Below are positions 45,161 to 55,790 of a stretch of 64,000 nucleotides of DNA, one piece after another (position 1 is the stretch's first letter; every line of letters begins with the position of its first letter). The position numbers were made by a program, and so were the translations under genes. The notes below the pieces were generated by a model. The model did not search any database. It saw only the letters and a program-made list of their open reading frames with translations, and was not told where the DNA came from. This DNA is from Ryuthela nishihirai (Eukaryota > Arthropoda > Arachnida > Araneae > Heptathelidae): assembly GCA_038380435.1 (NCBI GenBank), contig JAWZYU010000005.1, positions 41,686,001-41,750,000 of the forward strand, in the 5' to 3' direction.

Positions 45161-45972
45161 TACTGAAGGTACATCCTGTTGATATACTTTATGATGACAG
45201 TTGGTATAATTTGCAGATTCGCAATTTTTTTGAATTTTTATACTCTATGTGCCATTTGGCAGGTTCTTTTCAGTCTGCTAACAGGTTGACTGCATAATCA
45301 CAGGTAGTCCTATGCACTTACTCATTAGTGAAACTTTTACCAGCTCCTTGATGTGAGCTCCTGTATATGGTGAGAGGACCACCTTTTGAAGATTCCACTG
45401 GCTTGGGTACCTTCACAGGGTCCTGAGTGCTCGCCCGTGTGTTTGTCATGCGCAGAGACCTGTGACACGGGAAAGGTGGATACTTGTAGTTGCTCTGGGG
45501 TCCCAGTCTTCTCTCCTCAGCTCATGACTGGCATGGTGCCTTTTGACTGCCTTGCCATTGGGGAGTCTGTCATTGCAGGGCTGGGCAGTGGATTCCGAGG
45601 CCTCTGCTACACACTGCTTTGGCCTCTGCTTCCAGTAAATGGGAGCTCCTGGGGTGGCCTCCCCAGGAGCAATTGGCTAGTGGGTAGGTACTGCTAGGAT
45701 CAACCATGCAGAGTGGTAAGTAACTTTGCCCACGTCTGGGTACAGGTTTGTGAGTTTCTTCACAACTTATTTTCCTTTTGTAGTTATCTTTTCTTTGTGT
45801 AGCCAGTTTAGCTGTTCATAATTTTGTTGTTTTTCACTTAGTTCCTTTTGTGAAGAAAAGTTTTATTTAGCACATTTTCCTTTTCATTTTCCTTTTATAT
45901 ATTTGTGAGGGCATGGTTCACTGTCTGTTTGGGTATAATGCCTGCGTAGCCCTGGCACCCGACTGGACATCC

Positions 45973-46051
45973 CCTTGTTGGGCTCCATGGAGCCCAACAA
46001 GGAGGAGAGGTGTCCATTGTCCCTACTCTCCTCTTCCAAAGAGGAGAGTAG
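45973..46051. promoter_or_regulatory. Two strong hairpins in the LINE 5' UTR
   Basis: A perfect 30 bp palindrome spans 45973-46002 (arm CCTTGTTGGGCTCCA). A second hairpin has 13 bp arms CTACTCTCCTCTT (46023-46035) and AAGAGGAGAGTAG (46039-46051) with a 3 base loop. Such structures could influence translation or packaging of the element RNA; this role is inference. Confidence 0.6.
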
Positions 46052-46391
46052 AGACAGCAGGCACTGAACCACACAAAAAACCAAATATTAGAGTTGATGA
46101 AGAAACTGATATGATCAATGCCAACAAGAGGTCTCAACATGAGCCCCATCTTCCTCATCTCTGTTATCTCTTCCGTCGTCGTCTTTGTCTCTTCGTTCCT
46201 CAGATTTCTGATCATCCACTCCATGAGTGATCAGGTACTTGGGGACATGTCCCCATTTTATGTCAACAAAGGTTTGAAAGGTCTTCTGGGAGAGCCGAAA
46301 TCCATCAAGTATTTATGATCTGGCGATTTGCAGGTTGAGACTGCTTCTTCCAAACAATCAGAACTGTTCCTGAAAGTCAAAGATTGGTGGG

Positions 46392-46946
46392 GTGGCTGTT
46401 GAGGTCACTCCCCAGAAAACTTTGAATTCCTCTCGGGGTGTGATCACTGAGTGTGACCTCCTCAAAGTCACCAAGGAGGAAATCCTCTCAGAGCTCACGC
46501 CTCAAGGAGTAACAGTGGTCCATCAAGTTTTGACACTCCATGATGGGAAATTGGTACCCACCCAGGTATTGATTTTGACATTTAACATGCAACGCCTGCC
46601 TTCTTCCATCAAGGCAGGTTATTTGCATTGTGAGGTATGACCGTATATTCCGAACCCTCTGCTTCTTTCAGTGCCAGATATACAGTCATGCCTGTACAGC
46701 TTGCCAGGGCAAACCCACCTGTGCTTGCTGTGGAGTAAGGATCACCTTGATCCTGACTGCACAGCAGAAAAGGCAAGCTGTGTGAACTGTAGTGGTGAGC
46801 ATCCAGTGTATTCCTGCAACTGTCCCAAGTGGAAGGAGGAAAAGGAGGTTCAACACTTGAAAGTAATGAACATCTCTTACGCTGAGGCCATAAAGCTCAT
46901 TGCACTCCCACCCCACCTGACAAGGTATCCTATGCCAGTGCAGTAA
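46392..46946 (+). pseudogene. I-clade LINE ORF1 (gag-like), frameshifted
   Basis: The first part (46392-46640) reads ILSELTPQGVTVVHQVLTLH then LVPTQVLILTFNMQRLPSSI and KAGYLH, the RRM-like segment of I-clade gag. After a frameshift, CFFQCQIYSHACTACQGK-type sequence and CVNCSGEHPVYSCNCPKWKE (46671-46946) give the zinc knuckles, followed by ISYAEA. The protein would bind element RNA in the cytoplasm. Confidence 0.8.
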
Positions 46947-47310
46947 TTGGAAAGCCCATCGTTCCAATGACCTTGGTGGTGGTGTAGACTGACATCATTG
47001 TACTACTAATGAATCTCTCACCTGCAGCAAGATACCTCCTGACACAGGCAAAACCGAGGTTGGTGTCAACTTCGACACCAACTCGGCCTCCTCCTTCCCG
47101 TCCACAGACAGCTAGACCTTCTGAACCGAAGGGGCCCCCACTGGGGCCAAAAAAGAAAATTATAACTCCTCTGCAAAGGGCAGTCACCAATCTGTGTCCC
47201 TTGGACGATTTCGAGGACAGGGATACAGACCGCCCCCTATTCACTAAACCGTCCTCTGCAACGGTTAAGTTGAATAGGAATTCGTCATCCACCCACTCTT
47301 CTAAGTCCTG

Positions 47311-47990
47311 AGATGGCCACACTCTACAATGGAATTGTCGTGGATTCCAGAGGAATATTGACGACATCAAGGCCCTCCTTCAGGCACACCAGTCCATGTG
47401 TGTGCCTGCAGGAGACATACAGCCAGTCACAGATCCCAAAATCTGGAACTTTTCACTAGTTTGCCAGGACCGGGATGGAGATGGTCCAGCTCGCAGGGGT
47501 TTCGCCATCCTCATGAGCAACCATTCCCCATTCCAGGTCATACCCCTCACCATCAGCTTAGAGGCGGTAACCATCCGCCTCTTCGTGGGGTTCTTGCTGA
47601 CTGTCTGCTCTGTATATCTTCCACCTGGGAGCATCATCTTCCAGGAGGACCTTGATGACCTCGTCTCACAGCTGCCATCCCCCTTCCTCATCATGGGGAA
47701 CTTCAAAGGACATAGTCCACTATGGGGCAGTGCCGACACCAACAGGAGGGGCTGGGTGGCTCCTGGATCTTTTTCTCTCCCTGTTGAACACCAGTATCAA
47801 TGCTTACTTTCACTCTCCAACAAGCAATTTCACCCCCATTCACCTCACCATCTGCTCCTCCTTGATACTTCCGCACTTTACATGGGAGGTCGAGGACAAC
47901 CTTATGGTAATGATCACCTCCCTGTGGTGTGCACCATCTCCCATGGGGGGGGGGGGGCTTGCAGCCCTTCATGAGTCTCACGGTGGAGGC
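47311..47990 (+). pseudogene. I-clade LINE ORF2, endonuclease domain
   Basis: The N-terminal TLQWNCRGFQRNIDDIKALL followed by VCLQET is the start of an apurinic-type endonuclease (Asn and Glu of the active site). SVYLPPGSI, then LIMGNFKGHSPLWGS (normally GDFN-x-H-x-x-WG) and the final NDHLPVV-like segment follow. The frame shifts several times, and a G run at about 47946-47957 may be a slippage site. Confidence 0.8.
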
Positions 47991-48388
47991 TTGATCAAGC
48001 TGACTGGAGTGGCTTCAAGCTGCTCTCTGATCTCAATGACCACTCTGTCAGCTAGGAGCACATCAATGTGGCAGTAGCAAAGATAATGGACTGTATCGTA
48101 GATGCAGCTGCATCAACAATTCTTCAAACTTCGACACGGTTTCCTCATTTTCCGAAACCTTGGTGGAATCCAGATTGCACAGCAGCTTTGTAAGGCTCAG
48201 AACAAGACTTGGGGGGTGTTTCAGAGATATCCAATGTCACCCAAACTTGAAGCATTTAAACGTGTCAGAGTGAAAGCTCGTTTTGTCTGATGCCAGAAGG
48301 AATATTGGATCAAATATACGTCTTCTATCACTCGCACAAGCAGTTCTAAGGTCATGTGGGATAAATTCCAAAGATTGGTGGGAACTAC

Positions 48389-49630
48389 ATGTCCCACTCG
48401 TTATCGATCCTGGAGCACAATGGACAGGCAATTGCTGATACCAAAGCAATTGCTGACACTCTGGGGGAGTCATTCTCCTCCACCTCTTCTTCTTCTTCTT
48501 ACTCCCCCGAGTTCCTGGCCCAGAAGAGCAGGGCGGAATGCTCTCCGTTGTCCTTCCACTCGAATGGCCTGGAGCCTTACAACAGGCCATTCACAGTGGA
48601 GGAGCTTCGTCTTGCTCTGCACACTTCTCGTGCATCTGGTGTTGGCCTGGACAATGTCCATTATGCCATGCTCCAACATCTCTCACCATCGAGTAAGGAA
48701 TGGCTGCTCCATCTGTGCAATCGCATTTTTCTCGAGGAGCAGTTTGTGGATTCATGGCAGGTGGCCATAGTCTTGGCCTTCCTGATGCCAGGAAAGGATT
48801 CCTTCGACTATCATCCCATTGCATTGATGAACTGTGTGTGCAAGGTGTTGGAAAGAATGGTAAATGCCAGACTCATCTGATATTTAGAACACCACAACCT
48901 TTTTTCTAACACCCAGTGTGGCTTTTGCAGGCAATGGTCAACTCTTGGCCATCTGATACGCCTCGAATTGGCTATCAGAAATTCTTTTTTACATAGAGAG
49001 CACCTGGTGTCAATTTTCTTCGACATCAAAAAAGCGTAGGACACGACTTGGAGATTCGGCATTCTTTGTGATCTCCATAGCTTCGGCTTGAGAGGTCACA
49101 ACATGCTGATTTTCATTTTCAACTTCTTATTAACACATTCTTTTCATGTCTGTGTCAGCAACACTCTGTCATGGCCGTACCCCCAAGAACAGGGAGTGCC
49201 ACAAGGCTGCATTCTGAGTGTTACACTTTTCGCTGTCGAGATTAATTCTATTACTAGACAACTTCCTCCATCTGTAGGCAATGTCCTCTATGTTGACGAT
49301 TTTAGCATCTTTTGCTCTTCGTCCAGCATGAGGGTCATTGAAAGACAGCTGCAAATTGCCCTGAACAATCTTTCTGTTTGGGTGATGGCAAACAGGTTTT
49401 GGTTCTCCCCACAGAAGATTGCATGTGTGCACTTTTTCCACAAGCGTAATCTTCTTCTGGATCCCAAGCTGCAGCTCGGAGGCAACATCATTCCAATTGT
49501 GGCAGAGACAAAGTTTCTCGGTCTCATATTCGATTGGAAATTGACATTTTTACCACACATACATCATCTCAGGTCCAAGTGCACGTGGGCATTAAACATT
49601 GTGAAGGTCCTCTCTCTCCTGGGGAGCTGA
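48389..49630 (+). pseudogene. I-clade LINE ORF2, reverse transcriptase
   Basis: One frame stays open across about 410 codons apart from two point stops (TGA at 48878, TAG at 49036). Motifs in order: PFTVEELRLALHTSRASGVG, LAFLMPGKDSFDYHPIALMN, TQCGFCRQWSTLGHLIRLEL, GVPQGCILSVTLFAVEIN, the catalytic VLYVDDFSIF and TKFLGLIFDWKLTFLPHIHH. The low number of lesions suggests this copy is younger than most elements here. Continues with a frameshift at about 49625. Confidence 0.85.
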
Positions 49631-50133
49631 CCAATGTTCTCTTCTTTGCCTGTATCATGCACTTGTCTGGTTGAAACTGGACTATGGATCCCAGGTGTAC
49701 GACTCCGCCCGGGATTCAGTGGTGAAGGTGCTGGACCCCCTCCATCATCAGGCCCTCCATGTTTGCATGGGAGTCTTCTGCACTTCACCAGTACAGAGTC
49801 TTTACATTGAGATCGACGAACCAGACTGATGAACCATCTTTATCTCTTCGCCATCAGCAGTTATCCCTACAATATGCATCTAAATTGTGAATCCTGCCTG
49901 GCCATCCCACTTGGGACTGCGTTTTCAGTCCAAAGTGGGAAATGCTTTACACTAATCTGCCGACTGCCTTTCATCCTTTTGGTTTGCGTGTCAGAGGCTA
50001 CCTAAGAGACATCAACACCAGTCTCGATAGCATCTCGCAGTCGACAGCCTAGTCACTCCCACTGTGGTTCACTGTTTCCCCTTCCTGTGATTTTTCTCTG
50101 TGCAGATCAGGGAAGGCCTTTACACCCGACTCT

Positions 50134-50720
50134 GTGTATTGGCAACTCTTTGCCAGCCATTGTGCTGAGCATCCAGACTTCTTGCCTGTCTTTACGATTG
50201 GCTCAAAGTTTGGCACATTATTGGGATCGGCCATGGTCTGCTGTGATGTAATCATTGCAGACCAGATCCCACTGCAGTGTTCCATTTCACTGCAGAGTTG
50301 CATGCTATCAGCCTTGCCTTGGACCACATAGCAGCTAAGTGTCATCATTGGTGTGTGCTTTACACCAACTCGCTTAGCTCACTACAGGATTTGATCTCGA
50401 CGTGGCATGAGCCTCAACCTATTCTCTCCAAGATCTGGCAGCCACCACCACCATTCTCTTCTGTTGGGTGCCTGGTCATTTCGGTATTAAGGGCAGTGAC
50501 TTGGCAGATGCTGCTGCCAGGTCTGCCTCACTCCTATCTGACTCTCTGCTGCTGGTTCCATACTTGGACTTCCAGCAACGTTTTTCCATTAAGCTCTGGG
50601 CACAGTGGCAGAGATCTTGGTCTGAACAGGTTGGTAACAAGCTTTTTGAAATCAAGCCCGTTGTCGAACCTTGGCAGTCTTGTTTTTGCAGGAATTGCAA
50701 GGAGGAAGTTGTAGTTGCTA
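50134..50720 (+). pseudogene. I-clade LINE RNase H domain
   Basis: About 50190-50400 reads across frames as a TIGSKFGT segment (normally TDGS), AELHAISLALDHIAAKCHHW and VLYTNSLSSLQ (normally YTDS). VPGHFGIKGSDLADAAARSA follows (the GN-x-x-AD-x-AA pattern). Two catalytic acidic positions are altered here (DGS to IGS, TDS to TNS), unlike the copy at 4.4 kb, which keeps DGS and TDS. Confidence 0.8.
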
Positions 50721-52102
50721 GGCTCCGTTTAGCAACAACAACTATTTTCATATATGAAACTCATTGGTCATTTGTTTATCACATATTCCTTTCTTCTTCG
50801 GGCAGACGACGAATCTAAGTGCGAGTTTTGTGACACTATTTTAACCTTTAAGCATATTTTAATCTCTTGTCCAGCTTTTAATCTTGAATGGCAATTTTAT
50901 TTTACCTTTCATGATTTTACGTCTGAGCCCCTTACACTCAGACATCTTTTATCTGATGACTCCTTTTTACCTACTGTCTTTGCTTTTTTATGTTTTACTG
51001 GTTATTTTAACAGACTGTGATTTTATGGCTTTATCCTTTTTCCTTTGATCATCCTTTGTCTTTTACACCCAGGTTCGTTTTATCTTTTTGTTTTTATTGC
51101 TTTACACTTTTACTGTTTTTGTGTTTATTTTAACTTTTGGTTTGGGTCAAACATCTTTTAGCTTTTTATTTGTCTATGTTTGGCGCAATAAAGCCCTCAT
51201 CGCTCTTGTGCCATATAATCCTAAACAACCAAACTTTTGACAGTTTTTTTAATTTACTGCAATCTGACATTGTGTAAAGCACCTAGGCTTAATCCAGCCC
51301 AATCTCCCAACTGCTTTTGAAACACTGAAATTAAAGAGATGTACATTAAAAACTCATAAGTCTGAATCTAAAAAATCAACTGAAAGTTTAAAAAGTTGCA
51401 TGATGTGGTTTGCTGACTGCTTGTTGACTTTTTCAAGCATACCAAACTAAGGGAGCTGTCTGTTTAAATGGTGTTATCAATATAGCAGAAGAGTATATGA
51501 AAATGAGATTAGTGCCCCACAGCAGCAGATTCCATGCTGAAGGGTGAGGTGTTGTGTCAGTGTTGCATGTTCCATTTTCATATAAATTTATAAGAATGTT
51601 TTCAGTGTAATTAAGCTGAAATTTTGTGGAAGGTGCCATTAAAATTCTTGTATCATTTACATTAATTCATTGTTTATAGTTACTTCTGCTAAAGTGGTTT
51701 GTGGATCTTTATTTTTAATATTTTGATGTTTAAGTGAAAATATTCTATAGGTATGCCCTATGTTTCGGTATTTGGGATATACTTTATGTTGTGGGTCATC
51801 CTGAGTGACTAAATATATTTTACCTGTTGTTAATACTTTATCTCTATCATTTACGATAAGTTTATATGCAGTATGAGTCATGGTTAATGGAACTTTTATT
51901 CCAAATTCATGCAATATTTTAACAATCATGTACTTGAGATCTCTGTATAATGGGCATACTATGGTATATGTTGGGGTTTGTTCTATCATGGGTTGGGTTG
52001 CTACTGGTTAAATGTCTGCCCTATATCGATATTTAACAATCTTATATATTTGATATTAATTATATCCCACATTGTAACCTATTCTTTATAGAATATTCAT
52101 TC

Positions 52103-52183
52103 ACACAATATCTGCTCCATAAAGAACTTAAATATATATATATTTATATATTTAAGTTCTTTTTATGGAGCAGATATTGTGTT
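52103..52183. repeat. Near-perfect 80 bp palindrome
   Basis: Arms of about 35 bases: CACAATATCTGCTCCATAAA, continuing GAACTTAAATATA, and the inverse ending ATGGAGCAGATATTGTG. The (TA)n stretch is in the loop. Lies inside Penelope-like element 1. Confidence 0.85.
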
Positions 52184-52261
52184 GAGTACTTATAAGCTCA
52201 AAAGAAATGGGTTTTTAAAGCTGATTGTTTATATCATTGGTGATATGCTGAATCAGCAGGT

Positions 52262-52468
52262 ATAATACATGGTCCGAGTGGTTAGTGCACTTGATTACTG
52301 ATCAAAGAGACCTGGGTCCGAGCTCCAGATAAGGCATGAATGCTTGTGTTTTTCTGCTGAGGTCCCACCATCCTCACAGACCTTCTACTATGGCATTATA
52401 AACTGACAGACTCCTATCAGACCTCTGTGGCAAGCAGCTGCTTGAGGGAGTATTTTATTATTTTATTT
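52262..52468 (+). repeat. tRNA-derived SINE family 2
   Basis: + strand copy with GGTCCGAGTGGTTAGTGCAC and GGTCCGAGCTCC as box A/B-like segments, the CTGACAGACTCCTATCAG hairpin, and a TTTATTATTTTATTTA tail directly against the RT segment of Penelope-like element 1. Confidence 0.85.
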
Positions 52469-52571
52469 AGGTAGGTTTCCCATATACTGCTGTAGTTACA
52501 TGGTTAGCGTAACTTTTAATCTGGATATCTAAAAGGGGGAGTATATTATTATTTTCTTCCCAGTGTGTAAA

Positions 52572-52754
52572 GGCTTCAGAAAGAGGGGGAGACCTAGGAT
52601 GTGGTGGGCAGACAATGTCAAACAGTATCTTGTTAGAATTGTTGTGCAGTGGCCGGGTGCAGCAGATGTAGCTCAGGACAGACATGCTTGGAGAACTAAA
52701 TTGCACAGTCTGGTTGGACCTCCGTAGCCCATGGCTGCTTGAGGAGGAGGAGGA
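52572..52754 (+). mobile_element. RTE-like LINE, short 3' end (copy E)
   Basis: Only the last ~180 bases of the family (GGGGGAGACCTAGGATGTGG, GGTTGGACCTCCGTAGCCCA) with a (GAG)n-type tail. Flanked by TGTGTAAA on both sides (52564-52571 and 52755-52762). Splits the RT of Penelope-like element 1. Confidence 0.9.
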
Positions 52755-54009
52755 TGTGTAAATTTAATTGATGGCATTACATTTTTGAATTGCTGGAGTA
52801 AATTCTGAAATTCCATTTGGGAGCCTGGCCAAATTAAAAGAATGCCATATATATACTGTTGGTATAAATACTGGTTTTACAGAACACTATACTGAAGAAA
52901 ATTTTGTTAATATTTGATTGTCATCCCTCTATGGGCATGAGTCCAGAGAGGGGTGAGTCTATTGGCACCCCCTCAGTCTGGAACTATGTATTGCCATCGT
53001 CAAACATGGCTCCAGACTATTAAGTCAAAAGAGTCTTAACTATTAAGCCTAAAGACAGCTTCTATAGGATATTAACCTTCATCTGGATATCGCTTGCCAA
53101 CATGAACGGATGGGCTACTAATAAAGTTTTTGTGACAAGTACATCATGATTGGACATATGAACTTAAATACAAACTTCATCCTTTATATAAAAAATAAGG
53201 TAAACAGTGAACTTAAGATAGATGTAAATTAACAGATAGATATATATGCAGAAACTTGTTCAGCATAGAAAGGTATGCCATATATTTTCTATTAAGTCTG
53301 TATAATAACTTTCTCTAGCCTACAGTTAATGTGATTTCAATATTATGCGTAGTATAAAGGTAACTGAAATATACATTATTGCTGATATGCCAGTATGATC
53401 GTAATGCAGTAGGCTTTTGTCTGAAGAGTCCACTCTTCATACAAGGAGATACTTCCCCTGATAACTATACAATGTAAACTGTAGAGAATATTAATTATTG
53501 AATTCATACATTGTGAATATAATTTATATTTTATTTTTCATAATCCTGAATTCTGCTATAAGCTTAAAATATTTCGCTCCATGTATAAAACTATTTTTGT
53601 CCATGCTATTGAACACTTATATTTGTTTGCCTTGTACACTTTCAATAAAACTTCTACTTTTTTAATTTCTTCACATCCCAAATTGAAATTTTTTTCTAAT
53701 AACGATATGAAAGCAATTCAAGTACACTACTATTTTCACATTTGTATTGGATGAGCATTTTTTATATGAAGTTTTTTTATTTAATTTATGAAAGTAGCTA
53801 AAAATTAGACTTATATTTTTGTAAGGAATAATTTTGCATGCAATCCCCACAGTTTCTGTCATGTACTTGAAACCCTTGCATTAGTTTCTTTGCAGACTTC
53901 CAACTAGCATTTTGAATCTTGTTTGTTTGAACAAAAACTGCGATTTGCTGATAATTATCTCTAACTGTTTTTAAGAAATAATAAATATGATAATTATTTA
54001 ATTACTTAG

Positions 54010-54087
54010 ACACCACATGGACAAACAAGTTTAATGGACTTGAGAAAAAATCCTCATCATATATCTGCTGGTGGAGGCTTTGGACCT
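54010..54087 (+). CDS. CPT1: CPT1 exon d
   Basis: 26 codons in phase 0, acceptor TACTTAG, donor CCT|GTAAGT. Reads TPHGQTSLMDLRKNPHHISA followed by GGGFGP. TP-HGQT after the STS motif is the arthropod-type version of a stretch that reads TPQQQ in vertebrate CPT1. The Gly-rich block is strongly conserved; the next conserved segment, starting VADDGYGV in relatives, is not in the remaining 9.9 kb, so the following intron exceeds the window. Confidence 0.95.
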
Positions 54088-54317
54088 GTAAGTTTGCTTT
54101 TAAGTATTATGCGATACTATTTTTTTTCCAAAGCTAGGCAGTAATTTTTCTTACGAAGTTTTTGAAGTAGTAGTGAAATATACTCTTGAATATTTCAGTT
54201 TTAATCTTTTGGGAGGTGGTAAAATAACAGGCATTTACCTGGATATGAAAAAAATTACAAGTAGAGGGTAAAATTTCAATGTTGTCCTTAAGATGTCTAC
54301 CACATACGTTAACATAT

Positions 54318-54714
54318 TACACTACGAAAATGTATTTCAGATGATTTCATATTACATAGCTGTTGATTGATATTGAAAGCTCAATTTGAAGCTTTTAACA
54401 GAAAACTGTCACCATAGATAAATTGAAAAACTTTAAATCATTTTTTCCACAATTCACATACATTTTAAGTTATGGAAGATGAAACATTTATGAATGTCAA
54501 TTCATAAATGTAATGTTATGAATTAACTATATTATGAATATTTATTTTTAAATGTTTTATCATTCATGTTTATATTCAGATATGATTAAAATGTCCATAT
54601 TCAGATATTTAGTTTATTTCAGGTTCAAGTTTTCTGTTAAAAGCTTCAATGTGAGTTTTGAATGTGAACCATCATTTATTACTATAAAAGGGCCTAAATA
54701 CTTTTGGTAGTATA
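54318..54714. repeat. MITE with mariner-like ends
   Basis: About 400 bp with inverted ends TACACTACGAAAATGTATTT and AAATACTTTTGGTAGTATA, plus an internal inverted pair, GAAGCTTTTAACAGAAAACT / AGTTTTCTGTTAAAAGCTTC. No ORF. Resembles a mariner-dependent miniature element. Confidence 0.7.
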
Positions 54715-55199
54715 ATGTGTGGCCAGTGCCTATGTAATGAGAATGCTTGCCAATTTCAAGATGTGAGGCAACAGCAGCGCTAGTTACATTTTCATCCGCT
54801 GTGGCACTGGCGATCCGCTGTTTTGATTGCTACTTGCTTCGTTGCAGTATAGGTTATTATGCTGTGTACCACTTGCTACAGAATTGGATTCTGATACGGA
54901 TTTGTTCATGTGATTTATTTACTGTTCTTTCTACTTTCTGCTGTCTTTAATTAGAAGTCTGAATGATGATGCAGTATTGTGTGATGTTTTGCAGAAACGA
55001 AACTTATGAAACAAAACTTGGTTTTTCTATCCAATATCTTCCAAACTAGATCTGCAAAACAGATGGCTGCAGCAATACGTCGGCAACATAATGTTGACAT
55101 GAGTAATTGGAAAAAATTTCTGAGATCACTTTTGAATAAATAATATTTTGGAATTGCAGAAATCTTTACAATATACAGAACTGAGTTGCACTGCCCTAA

Positions 55200-55690
55200 C
55201 AAAATATTAAGAGAATTTCCATGTTATGTGAAGGGAATCTAACTTCGAAGCTCTGTAACTTCTAAAATGTTCATTTAATGGAAAAATGTTACTGAATGAT
55301 AAATGAAAGATCATAATCTTATCTATTTAAATCTCGATTTTCAACTGCATTCATTTAGTATTTAAGGAATTATGGAAGCTAGAATATTTCACAACAGTAA
55401 TGGGTCATAAGAATTTATTTCAGATATTAATTGAAACTTAAGTATTTTTTCAAATAATTTAATGAAATATAATTTTTAAAAGTTGCATAATGGTTATTTT
55501 GATGTTAGATAATTATGAATGATTTTTTATAAAACAAAATAATTTATTATTAAATATTCCAATTTCCATAACTCTTTAAATACTGAATGAATAATTGATG
55601 ATAAATCGAGATTTAAATAAATTTGATTATCTTTAACTTCAGTCAGTTTTTCATTAAATTGCATTATGACATGATAGAGGCAAGTGCCCT
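55200..55690. repeat. Diverged foldback element related to the 21.8 kb palindrome
   Basis: Inverted arms around a centre near 55470 (ATTTAAATCTCGATTTTCAA at left, TAAATCGAGATTTAAATAAA at right; GGAATTATGGAAGCT versus CCAATTTCCATAACTC). The left part resembles the arm of the 21.8 kb element (CCATGTTA, AAGCTCTGTAAC, TGTTACT-GATAAAT). Confidence 0.65.
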
Positions 55691-55790
55691 TCTGCACACA
55701 TGAGCTCGAAAAGAATCTAGCCCTTACGGGTCTATGATTACCAGTCTTCAATCTTTATCTTTATCTCTATTAAATGCATATTTTAGATGT

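Larger units (their letters stand above)
45360..51232 (+). mobile_element. Near full-length I-clade LINE
   Basis: Less AT-rich + strand element: 5' UTR (45360-46390), ORF1 with zinc knuckles, ORF2 with endonuclease, RT and RNase H, and a 3' end GTGCCATATAATCCTAAACA without a long poly-A. The RNase H domain and CCHC gag place it in the I group (I/Nimb-like) rather than Jockey. Three truncated relatives on the same strand lie at 2.7, 3.5 and 42 kb. The exact 5' border is uncertain. Confidence 0.85.
51650..53505 (-). mobile_element. Penelope-like element 1, interrupted twice
   Basis: On the - strand the RT part at 52763-52900 (QQYIYGILLIWPGSQMEF, then MPSIKFT) continues after an RTE insertion as HWEENNNILPLLDIQIKSYA followed by NHVTTAVYGKPT (52465-52571). 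After a SINE-2 insertion the C-terminal region lies at 51657-51989 (TYTIVCPLYRDLKYMIVKIL, IYLVTQDDP). The latter sits where PLEs carry the linker and GIY-YIG-type endonuclease, but I cannot confirm the endonuclease motif. The upstream end 53040-53500 is the right inverted arm. Confidence 0.65.

Noticed and set aside
45386..45697. A 103-codon Cys-rich ORF in less AT-rich sequence
   Set aside because: Lies in the 5' UTR of the I-clade LINE, upstream of ORF1. The openness is explained by base composition and no family is recognised.
46118..46318. Small ORF with an apparent membrane anchor
   Set aside because: Overlaps the LINE 5' UTR in the wrong frame for ORF1; no independent support.
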